This document shows, one piece after another, positions 43,253-53,710 of a DNA stretch of 64,000 nucleotides. The notes beneath the pieces were generated by a model. The model saw only the letters and a program-made list of their open reading frames with translations, did not search any database and had not been told where the DNA came from. The position numbers and the translations under genes are program-made. Each line of letters begins with the position of its first letter. Position 1 is the stretch's first letter. This DNA is from Amycolatopsis sp. EV170708-02-1 (GTDB lineage Bacteria > Actinomycetota > Actinomycetes > Mycobacteriales > Pseudonocardiaceae). The stretch spans positions 1,302,001 through 1,366,000 of the forward strand of contig NZ_CP092497.1 in assembly GCF_022479115.1 (NCBI RefSeq), written 5' to 3'.

Positions 43253-43815
43253 GCTTCGATGCTATCCGGTTCGTCGATGTCCCTGGTCATGACGGCGCCC
43301 GGTACGTCCACCCCGTCGGGCGTCGTCACCGTGACTCGTTCGACCTCGGTGAAGCCGAACGAGAGGTACAGCGGGACACCGGGCAGCGTCGCCGTCAGGG
43401 TGAGCGAGCTGAAGCCCTCGGCCTTCGCCGCGAGACGGCAGGACTCGAGGATCGCGCGCCCGAGCCCGCGCCGGGTCCAGTCGCCGCGGACGAACATGGC
43501 GCGCACGCGGGCCGGCTCGGTGGCCGGATCGAGGGGACGGTCGTCGTCCGCCGCGTCGCCCGCGCCGGCGTGCGTTCGGTTGCGCCTGCTCCAGCCCCCG
43601 CAGGCGACGATCTCGCCGTCGGCCTCGTGTACGAAGTAGGTGCCGTCCTCGATCAACCGCAGATCGAGGCTCGCGATGTGTTCGGCCGCGCTCAGGGTCT
43701 GCCGCTCGTCGTAGAACCTGGGGAACAACTCCAGCACCGAGGCCCGCATCAGCGCCGCGATGGCGGGAGCGTCCGCGAGGGTGGCCGTCCGCTGCGGCGG
43801 TACGTAGGTCGTCAT
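43249..43815 (-). CDS. GNAT N-acetyltransferase
   Basis: 188 residues from the ATG at 43815. The acetyl-CoA loop is RGDWTRRGLGRAIL (R/Q-X-X-G-X-G/A variant). LPGVPLYLSFGF near the end is typical of the fold. Encoded in an operon with LysE. Substrate unknown. Confidence 0.9.
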   Translation of the reverse strand: MTTYVPPQRTATLADAPAIAALMRASVLELFPRFYDERQTLSAAEHIASLDLRLIEDGTYFVHEADGEIVACGGWSRRNRTHAGAGDAADDDRPLDPATEPARVRAMFVRGDWTRRGLGRAILESCRLAAKAEGFSSLTLTATLPGVPLYLSFGFTEVERVTVTTPDGVDVPGAVMTRDIDEPDSIEA

Positions 43816-43866
43816 GCCGCGGAAGATAGCCAACGAACGCGCCGTCTCCTATCGGATAATCCCGTG

Positions 43867-44640
43867 ATGATCACCGACGACGGACGTGAGCTGTGGACCT
43901 CGGCGACCGGCCGTGGCGAACCGATCCTGTGCTGCCACGGCGGTCCGGGCCTCTGGGACATGTTCGGCACGCTCGATCTCGGCCCGCGATTCCGGTCGAT
44001 CCGGTGGGACCAGCGCGGTGCCGGGCGTTCGGAAGCGCGCGGCCCGTACACGCTCGAACGGATGGTCGCCGACGTGGACGCCGTCCGGGAATGGCATGGC
44101 CTCGACCGTGTTCCGGTGCTCGGGCATTCGTGGGGCGCGCACCTCGCTCTCCTGTACGCGCTCGCGCACCCGGAACGGGTGAGCGCGCTCGTTTACGTGT
44201 CGGGTGTCGGCCTCGGTCACGAGTGGCACGCGGAGTTCAAGCGGAACTTCGAGCGTGTGCTGGGTGGGGAGCTTCGCGGTGAAGGCCGTGAACGCGCGGT
44301 ACGGCAATGGACGGCCGATTTCGTGACCGACGGCGAGCGCCACGCCGAAGCGATGGCGACGCCTTGGTTTCCGGTCAACTACGAGGCGAACGCGGCGCTG
44401 AGCGAGGAGATGCGGGCGGTGCCGGAGGCGGAGCTCGTCTCGGCCTGCCGCTCGCTGAGGGTGCCGACGCTGATCGTGGACGGGATGGCGGACAACCGGC
44501 CCCGGTGGGCCGTCGACTCGCTGGAGCAGGCCTTGCCTTCGGTGACCCGGGTGCGTTTCGACGGGGTCGGGCATGTGCCCTGGCTGGAGGCACCGGACGA
44601 GTTCCGGGCCGCGGTGACGGGCTTCCTCGCTGGTTCGTGA
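43867..44640 (+). CDS. Alpha/beta hydrolase (proline iminopeptidase-like)
   Basis: 257 residues. HGGPGLWDM forms the oxyanion region, WDQRGAGRSE and the nucleophile elbow GHSWGAH (Ser) follow, with an Asp in VDGMAD and His in GHVPWLE completing the triad. The WDQRG motif and GGPG are typical of prolyl iminopeptidases, but close relatives are generic esterases. A GTG at 43864 is an alternative start. Divergent from the GNAT gene. Confidence 0.88.
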   Translation: MITDDGRELWTSATGRGEPILCCHGGPGLWDMFGTLDLGPRFRSIRWDQRGAGRSEARGPYTLERMVADVDAVREWHGLDRVPVLGHSWGAHLALLYALAHPERVSALVYVSGVGLGHEWHAEFKRNFERVLGGELRGEGRERAVRQWTADFVTDGERHAEAMATPWFPVNYEANAALSEEMRAVPEAELVSACRSLRVPTLIVDGMADNRPRWAVDSLEQALPSVTRVRFDGVGHVPWLEAPDEFRAAVTGFLAGS

Positions 44641-44670
44641 CTGGACGGCCATCGACAAAGGTGTGGCGTC

Positions 44671-44765
44671 GCGAAAGCCACTTTCGCAACGCCGACGAGG
44701 CCGGGACGCGTGTCGCGAAAGCCACTTTCGCGACCTCAGATGTCCCGAAAGTGGCTTTCGCGACA
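44671..44765. repeat. Three copies of a palindromic GCGAAAG-CCA-CTTTCGC repeat
   Basis: Copies at 44671-44687, 44712-44734 and, inverted, 44743-44765. Each is nearly palindromic by itself; copies 2 and 3 also pair as one long inverted repeat. They lie between convergent genes, so they may terminate transcription. Confidence 0.75.
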
Positions 44766-44838
44766 CTGGCGCAGGCGGTCACGGCCTAACGCCTTTCCCT
44801 TACCCCTCAAGAGAACCGTCGCTCAGGCGAGCGAGGGG

Positions 44839-45653
44839 TCAGGCTTTGACGATCGGTTGCTGCAGCTCGGTCACCCACTGGTCCCCGTCGGCCGGGCATT
44901 CGAGGTAGAACTCCCGCGCCGGGCCGTTCGCGCGGTAGCCGTGCGCGTCCACCCACTTCGCCAGCGCCTGGTAGCTGGGAAGCACGGTCTCCATCGAGCC
45001 ACGGTGCAGGATCGTCGCCGCGGTCGCGACTTCGGCGAGGCGAACGGTCGAAAATCCTTCGGTGCCGTCGGTTTCGGCCGAGATCGGGACCGCGGCGTGG
45101 ATCAGCACCCGTTCGCCGTCGGCGTCGTCTTCGTAGTAGGCGATGAGCGGTCCGGACGGCGTGATCGGGCCGAGCGCGCCGAACAGTTCCTTGTAGAGCC
45201 CTTGCACGATGGGCCCGATCTCCTCGTTCACGTATCCGCCGGCCGTCGCGGTGAGCTCGGCGACGCGTACCGCGGGAGGCTTTTGACGACGACGTCTTCG
45301 GAAGGCATGGTTCCCTCGCTTTCGATCGACCGGAGCCTCGCTTCGACGGCCTTGAGCCGCGCCTCGTCGGCCGCGATGGCCGCTTCGAGTTCGGCACGCC
45401 GCAGCCGCAGCATCCCGCGCAACTCGTCGACGCCGATCTCCGCGTCGAGGATCTCCTGCACCTGGGTGAGCGTGAAGCCGAGATCCTTGAGCGCGATCAC
45501 CCGGTTGAGCCGGGCCAGCTGGTCGCCGGTGTAGGACCGGTAGCCGCTGAACGGATCGACATGGGCGGGCCGCAGCAGCCCGATGGCGTCGTAGTGACGC
45601 AGCATCCGGACCGACACCCGGCCGTGCTTGGCGAAGTCTCCGATACTGAACAT
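44839..45653 (-). CDS. MerR-family regulator with GyrI-like ligand domain (apparent single-base frameshift)
   Basis: The N-terminus (residues 1-115) is a MerR HTH plus coiled coil (MFSIGDFAKHGRVSVRMLRHYD). The C-terminal GyrI-like effector domain is in another frame. Adding one G to the GGG at 45274-45276 joins them (SLPAVRVAELTATAGGYVNEE), giving a protein of 271 residues ending at 44839. The unrepaired frame stops at 45228. The family is BmrR-like: it binds drugs in the C-terminal domain and activates transcription. ATG after GGGAGGACC. Confidence 0.82.
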
Positions 45654-45696
45654 GGTCCTCCCACCAGACAGCCTGACACGGTGTCACAGTCAACGG

Positions 45697-46851
45697 TCAC
45701 CGCACGAGCCGGAAGAACGAGCGCACCTCCTCGGTGAAGACGCCCGGCTGCTCGAAGGCCCCGAAGTGGCCGCCCCGGTCCAGCTCGTTCCAGTACCGGA
45801 TGTCGGTGAACCGGCGTTCGGCCCATCGGCGGGACGGGCGCGGGATCTCGCGCGGGAAGAGCGAACAGCCCGTCGGCACGGTGATCGTGTCCACGGTGGA
45901 CTCGGAGAACCAGCCCGACACCTCGGCGAAACTCTCCCAGTACAGGCGGGCGGACGAGGCGCCGGTGCCGGTCAGCCAGTAGAGCGTGATGTCGTCGAGC
46001 ATCGCGTCCCGGCTCAGCGCGTTCTCCGGATGGCCGTCGCAATCCGTCCACGCCTGGAACTTCTCGACGATCCACGCGCACAGCGCGACCGGCGAATCGG
46101 CCAGGGCGTAGCCGATCGTCTGTGGTCTCGTCGCCTGCTGGATCGCGTAACCCGAGCCGTCCGCCTTGGCGCTTTCGAGGTCGTCGAGCGATTTCTGCTC
46201 TGGCTCTGTCAGCTCGCCGAACGTCGCCGGATCCGGCGCGGCCAGCGGCGGGGTGAGGTGGATCCCCGCCAGCCGCTCCGGCGCCGTCCGCCCCATGAGC
46301 GTGGTGATGCTGGTGCCCCAATCGCCGCCCTGGGCGCCGTAGCGCTCGTAGCCCAGGCCGTCCATGAGGTGGATCCACGCTTCGGCGATGCGCTGGATCG
46401 ACCAGCCGGTGCGGGCGGGTTTGTCGCTGAAGCCGTACCCGGGCAGGGACGGGACGACGACGTGGAAGGCGTCCGCCGCGTCCCCGCCGTGGGCGACCGG
46501 ATCGGTGAGCGGGCCGAGCACGTCGAGGAACTCGAAGATCGAACCCGGCCAGCCGTGGGTGAGGACCAGCGGCAGCGCGCCGGGATGCGGGGAGCGGACG
46601 TGCAGATAGTGGATGCCGAGCCCGTCGATCTCGGCCCGGAACTGGGGGAACGCGTTGAGCCGGGACTCCGCGGCACGCCAGTCGTAGGCGTCCGCCCAGT
46701 ACGAGCACAGTTCGCGCAGATACGCGGCGGGAACGCCTTGTGACCAGTCTTCGACGGTCTCGTCCTCGGGCCAGCGGGTGCGGCGGAGCCGATCCCGGAG
46801 GTCTTCGAGATCGGCCTCCGGGATCCGGGCTCGGAAGGGCGTGGTGTCCAT
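45697..46851 (-). CDS. Epoxide hydrolase (alpha/beta fold, EHN domain)
   Basis: 384 residues. The N-terminal epoxide-hydrolase domain (1-110) is followed by HGWPGSIFEF, the nucleophile elbow GGDWGT (Asp) and a catalytic His region GGHFGAFEQP. Hydrates epoxides to diols. It ends 44 bp upstream of the MerR-type gene and starts divergently from the OFA transporter gene, with the oxalate operator between. Confidence 0.92.
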   Translation of the reverse strand: MDTTPFRARIPEADLEDLRDRLRRTRWPEDETVEDWSQGVPAAYLRELCSYWADAYDWRAAESRLNAFPQFRAEIDGLGIHYLHVRSPHPGALPLVLTHGWPGSIFEFLDVLGPLTDPVAHGGDAADAFHVVVPSLPGYGFSDKPARTGWSIQRIAEAWIHLMDGLGYERYGAQGGDWGTSITTLMGRTAPERLAGIHLTPPLAAPDPATFGELTEPEQKSLDDLESAKADGSGYAIQQATRPQTIGYALADSPVALCAWIVEKFQAWTDCDGHPENALSRDAMLDDITLYWLTGTGASSARLYWESFAEVSGWFSESTVDTITVPTGCSLFPREIPRPSRRWAERRFTDIRYWNELDRGGHFGAFEQPGVFTEEVRSFFRLVR

Positions 46852-46923
46852 GGCGGCCGACGCTAATGAGGGGGTCCGACAATTCGTGGACTTCCGCCGG
46901 GCCGAGTGCTATAACCAGACTAC

Positions 46924-46940
46924 ATACTGTATACAATCTG
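46924..46940. promoter_or_regulatory. Candidate GntR operator, site 1 (OFA transporter-fdhD operon)
   Basis: ATACTGTATACAATCTG at 46924-46940, embedded in a wider imperfect palindrome AGAC-TACATAC-T-GTATACAATCT. The same core recurs at 51830 and 59517. It lies 21 bp before the transporter start. Confidence 0.6.
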
Positions 46941-46960
46941 CCGTGAGCGGGGTGGGACCC

Positions 46961-48292
46961 ATGCCCGATCCTCGAATTGTGCGAGACCACTACGGCCGCC
47001 GGTATCGCGTCGGCGAAAGCGACGTGGACCTGCTCGGCAAGCCCCGGTCGTGGATGTCATGGCTCAGTTGGGCCGCGATGTTCGCCGCCGGGATCCAGCA
47101 GTACGGCTTCGGTGTCGTCGCACCGGTCTTGATGGCCACCTACGGATGGACGTTCCCCGAAGTGGTCGTCTCCTTCGCGCTCTGGACGGTGTGCCAGGCG
47201 TGCGTGGTGTTCCCGGTCGCCCGGCTGCGCGAGCGCGGGATGTTCCCGCCCGCGGTGGCGGTGATCGCCGGTGGAGTGCTCTGCTCCACCGGGATGTTCA
47301 CCCTGGGGCATGCGAGCACTCTGCTCACGATGTTCATCGGCTACTCCGTACTCGGCGGGATCGGGACGGGCGTCGTCTACGCGACTTGCGTCGGCACGGT
47401 GATGAACTGGTTCCCCGACCGTGTCCCGGCGCGGGTCGGCGCCGTCAGCGGCGCTTTCGCCTACGGGAGCGTGGTTTTCGTGCTGGCCGGGGGTTTCTGG
47501 CTGACGGAGGGCACTCGGCGGCCGATCCTGGACGTCGTCGCGGTGGCCGTGCTGATGATGATCGCGAGCACGGCGGTGCTGCTGCGCGATCCGCCGCCCC
47601 GGTGGTGGCCGGAACACCCGGATCCGCGCGTGTGGGCGGCCGACAAGGTGCGCAACCGCGGTGTCGCGGTCAACCGGCCCGCGCTGCGCGAGTACCGGCC
47701 GTCCGAAGTGCTCCGGTGCCCGACCGCGGTGGCGATGTACCTCATCGTCGTGCTCGCCGCCGCGGTCCTGCTCTTCGACGTCGCCTACCTCGCGACCTTC
47801 GTCGCCGCGCAGGGAGGCGGGCCGGTGCTCGCCGCCGTCGCGCTCGCGGTGCTCGCCGGGGTGACCGGCGCCGGACGGGTGCTGCTCGGCGGGCTGTCCG
47901 ACCGGCTCGGCCGTCGCCGGATCCTGCGCCTGGCACTGGTCACGGGCGGGATCGCCCAGTTCGTCCTCCTCTACTCGGGCCACAACGCGGCGGGGCTCGT
48001 CGCCGGTGCCGCGCTGGCGGGGCTCGGCAACGGGAGCTGCTACTCGCTGCTGGTGTCCCTCGTCCGCGACTACTTCGGCGAAGAGTCCGCGCTGCAGAAC
48101 TTCGGGGTGCTGTACAGCGCCAAAGCCGTCGGGGCACTGCTCGGGGTCGGTCTGGCCGCCTTCGTCGTGTCCACCCACGGCTATCTCGGCGCGTTCGCCG
48201 TCGCGGGGGCGCTCAGTGTGCTCGGGGCGTTGCTCGGCGGACGGCTTTCCCAGCCGGGACGGCCGAAATCGCTGCTGCCGGCGATCCGCTGA
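46961..48292 (+). CDS. MFS transporter of the oxalate/formate antiporter (OFA) type
   Basis: 443 residues with twelve predicted helices. The N-terminal [23 protein letters not shown] is shared with the transporter at 57115. [17 protein letters not shown] matches the OFA (OxlT-like) family. The start is the ATG at 46961 after a weak GGGGTGGG; a GTG at 46943 is possible. A candidate operator lies just upstream. Cotranslated with fdhD (TGATG). Probably moves oxalate or formate; substrate is inferred from context. Confidence 0.87.
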   Translation: MPDPRIVRDHYGRRYRVGESDVDLLGKPRSWMSWLSWAAMFAAGIQQYGFGVVAPVLMATYGWTFPEVVVSFALWTVCQACVVFPVARLRERGMFPPAVAVIAGGVLCSTGMFTLGHASTLLTMFIGYSVLGGIGTGVVYATCVGTVMNWFPDRVPARVGAVSGAFAYGSVVFVLAGGFWLTEGTRRPILDVVAVAVLMMIASTAVLLRDPPPRWWPEHPDPRVWAADKVRNRGVAVNRPALREYRPSEVLRCPTAVAMYLIVVLAAAVLLFDVAYLATFVAAQGGGPVLAAVALAVLAGVTGAGRVLLGGLSDRLGRRRILRLALVTGGIAQFVLLYSGHNAAGLVAGAALAGLGNGSCYSLLVSLVRDYFGEESALQNFGVLYSAKAVGALLGVGLAAFVVSTHGYLGAFAVAGALSVLGALLGGRLSQPGRPKSLLPAIR

Positions 48293-49134
48293 TGGGCAGG
48301 GTGACGAGCCGACGGCGGGTGGTCCGGGTCGTGGAAGGGGTGCCCGGTGCCCGTCCGGACACGCTGACCGTCGAGGAACCGCTGGAGATCCGCGTCGGCG
48401 GCAAACCCCTGACGATCACGATGCGCACCCCTGGCCACGACTTCGATCTCGCGGCCGGTTTCCTGGTGGGCGAAGGGGTTTCACGGTCGAGCGACGACAT
48501 CCGGTCGATCCGGTACTGCGCGGGCGCGACGGCCGACGGCGCCAACACCTACAACGTGCTGGACGTCGTCCTCGCCGACGGGGTCGCCCCACCCGACGCC
48601 TCCCTGGAGCGCAACTTCTACACCACGTCGTCGTGCGGGCTCTGCGGAAAGGCGAGCCTCGACGCGGTCCGGACGACCGCGACCTGGCCGGTGGACGGCG
48701 ACGGTCTGGTGATCTCACCGTCCACAGTGGCCGAACTGCCCGATCGGCTCCGCACCGCGCAACTGGTCTTCGATCGCACCGGTGGGCTCCACGCGGCGGG
48801 TCTGTTCAGCGCGGCGGGGGAGCTGTTGTGCCTGCGGGAGGACGTCGGCAGGCACAACGCCGTCGACAAGGTGGTCGGCTGGGCGGCACGCCGGGGGAGG
48901 CTGCCGCTGTCCGGGACGGTGCTGATGGTCAGCGGGCGGGCGTCGTTCGAGCTGGTGCAGAAGGCGGTCATGGCCGGGATTCCGTTGCTGGCGGCGGTTT
49001 CCGCGCCGTCGTCGCTGGCGGTGGACCTCGCCGCGGAGATGGGCCTGACGCTGGTGGGATTCCTGCGGGGCACGTCGATGAACGTGTACAGCCGGCCGGA
49101 CCGCCTCGGTTTGTCGGGTGACTGGCCGGGGTGA
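48292..49134 (+). CDS. fdhD: Formate dehydrogenase accessory sulfurtransferase
   Basis: 280 residues. The start ATG overlaps the preceding stop (TGATG). The FdhD loop CGLCGKASL carries the two conserved cysteines; [25 protein letters not shown] and [12 protein letters not shown] are family marks. FdhD transfers sulfur to the molybdenum cofactor needed by formate dehydrogenase (catalytic subunit at 60566). Ends at a hairpin. Confidence 0.95.
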   Translation: MGRVTSRRRVVRVVEGVPGARPDTLTVEEPLEIRVGGKPLTITMRTPGHDFDLAAGFLVGEGVSRSSDDIRSIRYCAGATADGANTYNVLDVVLADGVAPPDASLERNFYTTSSCGLCGKASLDAVRTTATWPVDGDGLVISPSTVAELPDRLRTAQLVFDRTGGLHAAGLFSAAGELLCLREDVGRHNAVDKVVGWAARRGRLPLSGTVLMVSGRASFELVQKAVMAGIPLLAAVSAPSSLAVDLAAEMGLTLVGFLRGTSMNVYSRPDRLGLSGDWPG

Positions 49135-49177
49135 AGGCTCCCTTCACCGCATTAGACGCGGCGAAGGGATCCTTCAC
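49131..49177. terminator. Hairpin, copy 2 of a repeated family
   Basis: 49131-49145 pairs with 49163-49177 with one mismatch. The 43 nt at 49133-49175 are the reverse complement of 25111-25153 except for one base. It terminates fdhD and the convergent carbonic anhydrase operon. Confidence 0.75.
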
Positions 49178-49193
49178 CCCACCTTCGACCCTC

Positions 49194-49682
49194 TCAACAG
49201 GACACTTCGGCGAGCTTCCCCGTCCGCTCGTCGTACACGAACCCGCGCACCGAGGCGGTGTGCAGCAGGAACGGCGAGGTCCGAAGGCGCGCGATGCACT
49301 GCCGGACGTCCTGGGCGGAGTCGGTGAACGTCTCCGCCGCCCACGGCGGCCGGATCCCCGTGCTCGCCTCGATCTGCCGGGCGAAATCGGTGTCGGTGAA
49401 CGTCCGCATCCCGCAGTCGTGGTGGTGGATGAGCACGATCTCGCGCGTGCCGAGCAGACGCTGGCTCACGGTCAGGGACCGGATCGCGTCCTCGGTCACC
49501 GCGCCGCCCGCGTTCCGGATGACGTGTGCCTCGCCTTCGCGGAGCCCGAGCAGCCGGTACACGCTGATCCGCGCGTCCATGCAGGCCACGACGGCGATCC
49601 GCCGCCGTGGCCGCCTCGTCGCGTCGCCCACGGTCTCCTTGTAGGCGCTCGCGTTCGCCAGCAAGGCGTCGATCTCGCTCAC
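49194..49682 (-). CDS. Beta-carbonic anhydrase
   Basis: 162 residues from a GTG overlapping the SucD-like stop. Zinc ligands are Cys in CMDARIS, His and Cys in HHDCGM, with the catalytic Asp-Arg pair in MDAR. It hydrates CO2 to bicarbonate. Placed behind a SucCD-like ligase in the oxalate locus, it may handle CO2 released by oxalyl-CoA decarboxylation and formate oxidation; inference from context. Confidence 0.93.
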   Translation of the reverse strand: MSEIDALLANASAYKETVGDATRRPRRRIAVVACMDARISVYRLLGLREGEAHVIRNAGGAVTEDAIRSLTVSQRLLGTREIVLIHHHDCGMRTFTDTDFARQIEASTGIRPPWAAETFTDSAQDVRQCIARLRTSPFLLHTASVRGFVYDERTGKLAEVSC

Positions 49683-50557
49683 CGGACGAGGGTTTCCCGG
49701 ACGATCGCCGCGGTCTCGCTCGGCGTGCGGCCGACCTGGATCCCGGCCGCCTCCAGGGCCTTCTTCTTCGCTTCGGCCGTTCCGCCGGTCCCGGACACGA
49801 TCGCGCCGGCGTGCCCCATCGTCTTCCCCGGTGGCGCGGTGAACCCGGCGATGTAGCCGACGACGGGTTTGCTCACCCTCGCCCGGATGTACTCGGCGGC
49901 CCGCTCCTCGGCGTCGCCACCGATCTCGCCGATGAGCACGATCACGTCGGTCTCGGGGTCCTTTTCGAACGCCTCGACGACGTCGATGTGCGTGGTGCCG
50001 ATGATCGGGTCGCCGCCGATGCCGACACACGTCGAGAACCCGTGTTCGCGCAGTTCGTGCATCAGCTGATAGGTCAGTGTGCCGGATTTCGAGACCAGCC
50101 CGATCCGCCCGGGTTTCGTGATCCCGTCCGGGATGATGCCGGCGTTGGACCGGCCGGGGCTGATCACGCCCGGGCAGTTCGGCCCGATCACCCGCGTGGG
50201 GCTTCCCTGCGCGTGGGCCCAGAAAGCGGCGGCGTCGTGCACCGGAACCCCTTCGGTGATGACGACCGCCATCCCGACTCCGGCGTCCACGGCTTCGATG
50301 ACGGCGTCCTTCACCGCGGGCGGGGGGACGAAGAGCACCGAGACGTCCGCACCGGTCGCCGCGACGGCCTCGGCGGTATCACCGAATACGGGCAGAGAAC
50401 GCCCGGAGAGGTGGACCTCCTGTCCGGCTTTGCGCGGGTTGATCCCGCCGACGACGTTCGTTCCCGCGGCCAGCATGCGCGCGGTGTGCTTGCGTCCTTC
50501 GGCACCGGTCATACCCGCGACGACGACCTTGCTGTGTTCGTCCAGGAAGATCGCCAT
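49679..50557 (-). CDS. sucD: Succinyl-CoA synthetase-type ligase, alpha subunit
   Basis: 292 residues. The CoA-binding region ([27 protein letters not shown]), [11 protein letters not shown] and the catalytic His in GHAGAIV are present. It follows the beta subunit with one base between. Most family members make succinyl-CoA, but malate- or oxalate-specific relatives exist; its place opposite oxalyl-CoA genes makes a dicarboxylate other than succinate possible. Confidence 0.9.
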   Translation of the reverse strand: MAIFLDEHSKVVVAGMTGAEGRKHTARMLAAGTNVVGGINPRKAGQEVHLSGRSLPVFGDTAEAVAATGADVSVLFVPPPAVKDAVIEAVDAGVGMAVVITEGVPVHDAAAFWAHAQGSPTRVIGPNCPGVISPGRSNAGIIPDGITKPGRIGLVSKSGTLTYQLMHELREHGFSTCVGIGGDPIIGTTHIDVVEAFEKDPETDVIVLIGEIGGDAEERAAEYIRARVSKPVVGYIAGFTAPPGKTMGHAGAIVSGTGGTAEAKKKALEAAGIQVGRTPSETAAIVRETLVR

Positions 50558-50558
50558 C

Positions 50559-51722
50559 TCACGCCTCCGGTTCCGCGGCCGCCAGTTTCGCCGCCGCACC
50601 GGCGGCGTCGTCCATCGTGTCCACCAAGGTCACCAGGGGATGCGCGGCCGCGACGAGGATCCGCCTGCCTTCGGCGACGTTGTTGCCGTCGAGCCGTACC
50701 ACGAGCGGTTTGGCCGCGCGATCGCCGAGCAGGGCGAGCGCGCGGACGATCCCGTCGGCGACGGCGTCGCAAGCGGTGATCCCGCCGAAGACGTTGACGA
50801 AGACGCTGCGCACCTGCTCGTCGCCAAGTATGACACCGAGCCCGGCCGCCATGACCTCGGCCGACGCGCCGCCGCCGATGTCGAGGAAGTTCGCGGGCCC
50901 TCGGGCACCCGCTTCCGCGGCGGCCGCGGCCACGACGTCCAAAGTGGACATGACCAGTCCGGCGCCGTTGCCGATCACGCCGATGTCGCCGTCCAGTTTG
51001 ACGTAGTTGAGCCCGGCCTCCCGGGCCCTTCGTTCGAGCGGGTCCTCGTCCGGCGAATCGACGAGCCCGGCGTGGGACGGTTGCCGGAACGCGGCGTTCG
51101 CGTCGAGGGTGACCTTCCCGTCGACCGCGACGACCGTCCCGTCCGTGGTCAGCACGAGCGGATTGACCTCCACCAGCGTGGCGTCTTCTTCGGTGAAGAC
51201 CGTCCACAGCGCGACGATCGCGTCCGTCGCCGCGGCGGGCAGCCCGGCGGCTTCGATGATCCGGCAGGCCAGCGCGGTGTCCACACCGGTCAGTGGATCG
51301 ACCGGGATCCGGGCCAGCGCACCGGGTTTCGTGGCCGCGACCGCCTCGATGTCCATCCCGCCTTCGGCCGACGCCATCGCGAGGAAGGTCCGGGCCGCGC
51401 GGTCGAGCAGGAAGGAGAGGTAGTACTCCTCGGCGATCGCGCTGGCTTCGGTGACGAGCACCTTGTGTACCCGATGTCCCTTGATGTCCATTCCGAGGAT
51501 GTCCTCGGCGGCCTGTTCGGCGTCGTCGGGGGAGTGGACGACCTTCACCCCGCCGGCCTTACCGCGTCCACCGGTCTTGACCTGCGCCTTGACCACGACG
51601 GATCCACCCAGTTCGACGGCGATCGCCCTCGCCGATTCCGGTGTGGTGGCGACCTTTCCCCGGGGGACCGGGACACCGTGCCGCTCGAAGAGATCCCGTG
51701 CCTCGTGCTCGAAAAGGTCCAC
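50559..51722 (-). CDS. sucC: Succinyl-CoA synthetase-type ligase, beta subunit
   Basis: 387 residues. An ATP-grasp domain ([20 protein letters not shown]) and the C-terminal ligase domain ([36 protein letters not shown]) fit SucC. With SucD it forms a nucleotide-dependent acyl-CoA ligase. First gene of an operon sucC-sucD-carbonic anhydrase, divergent from the oxalyl-CoA decarboxylase operon with a shared operator region of 233 bp. Confidence 0.92.
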   Translation of the reverse strand: MDLFEHEARDLFERHGVPVPRGKVATTPESARAIAVELGGSVVVKAQVKTGGRGKAGGVKVVHSPDDAEQAAEDILGMDIKGHRVHKVLVTEASAIAEEYYLSFLLDRAARTFLAMASAEGGMDIEAVAATKPGALARIPVDPLTGVDTALACRIIEAAGLPAAATDAIVALWTVFTEEDATLVEVNPLVLTTDGTVVAVDGKVTLDANAAFRQPSHAGLVDSPDEDPLERRAREAGLNYVKLDGDIGVIGNGAGLVMSTLDVVAAAAAEAGARGPANFLDIGGGASAEVMAAGLGVILGDEQVRSVFVNVFGGITACDAVADGIVRALALLGDRAAKPLVVRLDGNNVAEGRRILVAAAHPLVTLVDTMDDAAGAAAKLAAAEPEA

Positions 51723-51829
51723 GTGAAGTCCTTTCTCCGCGGAAGAGGACGAGCCCCGGGGGCGGCCGGGAAAACCTTCTTGCGGCCCTGGACACCGGAG
51801 CGTTCGAAGAGTAACTATATGCCTACCTC

Positions 51830-51846
51830 ATACGGTATGCAATCTA
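51830..51846. promoter_or_regulatory. Candidate GntR operator, site 2 (between sucC and oxc)
   Basis: ATACGGTATGCAATCTA at 51830-51846, matching site 1 in 14 of 17 positions and site 3 in 15 of 17. Located between two divergent operons. Confidence 0.6.
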
Positions 51847-51954
51847 CAGTCTGCCGCGACCAGGGGCTTCGAACAGGGGCGGGCGGACGGAGCAGAACCG
51901 GAAACGAGCGCACGGATCAGAGAGGTCCGGCGTGCGAGAAAGAGGAGTTGAACG

Positions 51955-53694
51955 ATGGCGCCAACGACCGGCACCGCTGCGGGGGACACCGCGACGAAGG
52001 CCACCACCAACGGTTCCGAACCCGCCCCGGACCTGATCTCCGGCGGCCACCTGGTGGCCAAGGCGCTCAAGGCGGAGGGCGTCGACACGATCTTCACGTT
52101 GTGCGGCGGGCATATCATCGACATCTACGACGGCTGCGTCGACGAGGGCATCGAAGTCATCGACGTCCGGCACGAGCAGGTCGCGGCGCACGCGGCCGAC
52201 GGCTACGCGCGGATCACCGGCCGCCCCGGCTGCGCGGTCGTCACCGCTGGCCCGGGGACCACGGACGCCGTCACCGGTGTCGCGAACGCGCTGCGGGCGG
52301 AGAGCCCCATGCTGCTCATCGGCGGCCAGGGCGCGTTGACCCAGCACAAGATGGGTTCACTGCAGGATCTCCCGCACGTCGACATGATGGCGCCGATCAC
52401 CAAATTTTCCGCGACCGTCCCGCATACCGCGCGGGTCGCGGATCTGGTCTCGATGGCGTTCCGGGAGTGCTACCACGGCGCGCCGGGACCGTCCTTTTTG
52501 GAGATTCCCAGGGACGTTCTCGACGCGAAGGTCCCGGTGGACCAGGCGCGGATCCCCGCCGAAGGCCGGTACCGGGCGTCGACCCGCAACGCCGGTGACC
52601 CGGCCGACATCGAGAAACTCGCGGATCTGCTCGTCCACGCGAAGAAGCCGGCCATCCTGCTGGGCAGCCAGGTGTGGACGACCCGCGCCACCGGACCGGC
52701 GACGGAGCTGGTGCGCGGGCTGAACATCCCGGCGTACATGAACGGCGCCGGGCGCGGCACGCTGCCGCCCGGCGATCCGCACCACTTCCAGCTCTCGCGC
52801 CGGTACGCTTTCGACAACGCCGACGTGATCGTCATCGTCGGCACCCCGTTCGACTTCCGGATGGGCTACGGCAAACGGCTCTCGCCGGAGGCGACCGTCG
52901 TGCAGATCGACCTCGACTACCGCACCGTCGGGAAGAACCGCGACATCGACCTCGGCATCGTCGGCGACGCGGGGCAGGTGCTCGCCGCGGTCGCGGAGGC
53001 GGCCACCGGCCGGGTCGACAACGGTGCCGTCGCGCGCAAGGCCTGGCTGGAGGAACTGCAGGACGTGGAGGCGAAGGCGAAACAGAAGCGCCTGCCGCTC
53101 CAGCATTCCGACGCGAGCCCGATCCACCCGTACCGGCTGGTGCACGAGATCAACGAATTCCTCACCGAGGACTCGCTCTACATCGGCGACGGCGGCGACA
53201 TCGTGACGTTCTCCGGACAGGTCGTCCAGCCGAAGGCGCCGGGGCATTGGATGGACCCCGGCCCGCTCGGCACGCTCGGCGTCGGGATCCCGTTCGTCCT
53301 CGCCGCGAAGCACGCGCGGCCGGAGAAGGAGGTCGTCGCCCTCTTCGGCGACGGCGCGTTCAGCCTGACCGGCTGGGACTTCGAGACCTTGGTGCGGTTC
53401 AACCTGCCGTTCGTCGGGATCGTCGGCAACAACTCCTCGATGAACCAGATCCGGTACGGCCAGGCGGCGAAGTACGGCCTCGGCCGGGAACGCGTCGGCA
53501 ACACGCTCGGCGACGTCCCCTACGACGAGTTCGCCAGGATGCTCGGCGGGTACGGCGAGGCGGTGCGCGACCCCGCGGACATCGGCCCGGCGCTGCTGCG
53601 CGCCCGCGAGTCCGGAAAGCCTTCGCTGATCAACGTTTGGATCGACCCGGACGTGTACGCGCCCGGAACCATGAACCAGACCATGTACAAGTAG
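51955..53694 (+). CDS. ThDP-dependent enzyme, probable oxalyl-CoA decarboxylase or 2-hydroxyacyl-CoA lyase type
   Basis: 579 residues with the three ThDP-enzyme domains. Catalytic Glu74 is in [16 protein letters not shown]; the cofactor motif [15 protein letters not shown]...GNN is near residues 470-500. The N-terminus ([13 protein letters not shown]) and the C-terminus are unlike canonical oxalyl-CoA decarboxylases, which start near YGVVGIPITDLA; it looks closer to acetolactate synthase or 2-hydroxyacyl-CoA lyase groups. Immediate linkage to formyl-CoA transferase makes oxalyl-CoA the likeliest substrate. AGGAG lies 8 nt upstream of the ATG. Operator upstream. Confidence 0.78.
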   Translation: MAPTTGTAAGDTATKATTNGSEPAPDLISGGHLVAKALKAEGVDTIFTLCGGHIIDIYDGCVDEGIEVIDVRHEQVAAHAADGYARITGRPGCAVVTAGPGTTDAVTGVANALRAESPMLLIGGQGALTQHKMGSLQDLPHVDMMAPITKFSATVPHTARVADLVSMAFRECYHGAPGPSFLEIPRDVLDAKVPVDQARIPAEGRYRASTRNAGDPADIEKLADLLVHAKKPAILLGSQVWTTRATGPATELVRGLNIPAYMNGAGRGTLPPGDPHHFQLSRRYAFDNADVIVIVGTPFDFRMGYGKRLSPEATVVQIDLDYRTVGKNRDIDLGIVGDAGQVLAAVAEAATGRVDNGAVARKAWLEELQDVEAKAKQKRLPLQHSDASPIHPYRLVHEINEFLTEDSLYIGDGGDIVTFSGQVVQPKAPGHWMDPGPLGTLGVGIPFVLAAKHARPEKEVVALFGDGAFSLTGWDFETLVRFNLPFVGIVGNNSSMNQIRYGQAAKYGLGRERVGNTLGDVPYDEFARMLGGYGEAVRDPADIGPALLRARESGKPSLINVWIDPDVYAPGTMNQTMYK

Positions 53695-53710
53695 CCGGGA
53701 GGGATCACCG

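Noticed and set aside
50079..52598. 839-residue open frame spanning sucD, sucC and oxc
   Set aside because: Runs across three conserved genes in other frames and shows no domain.
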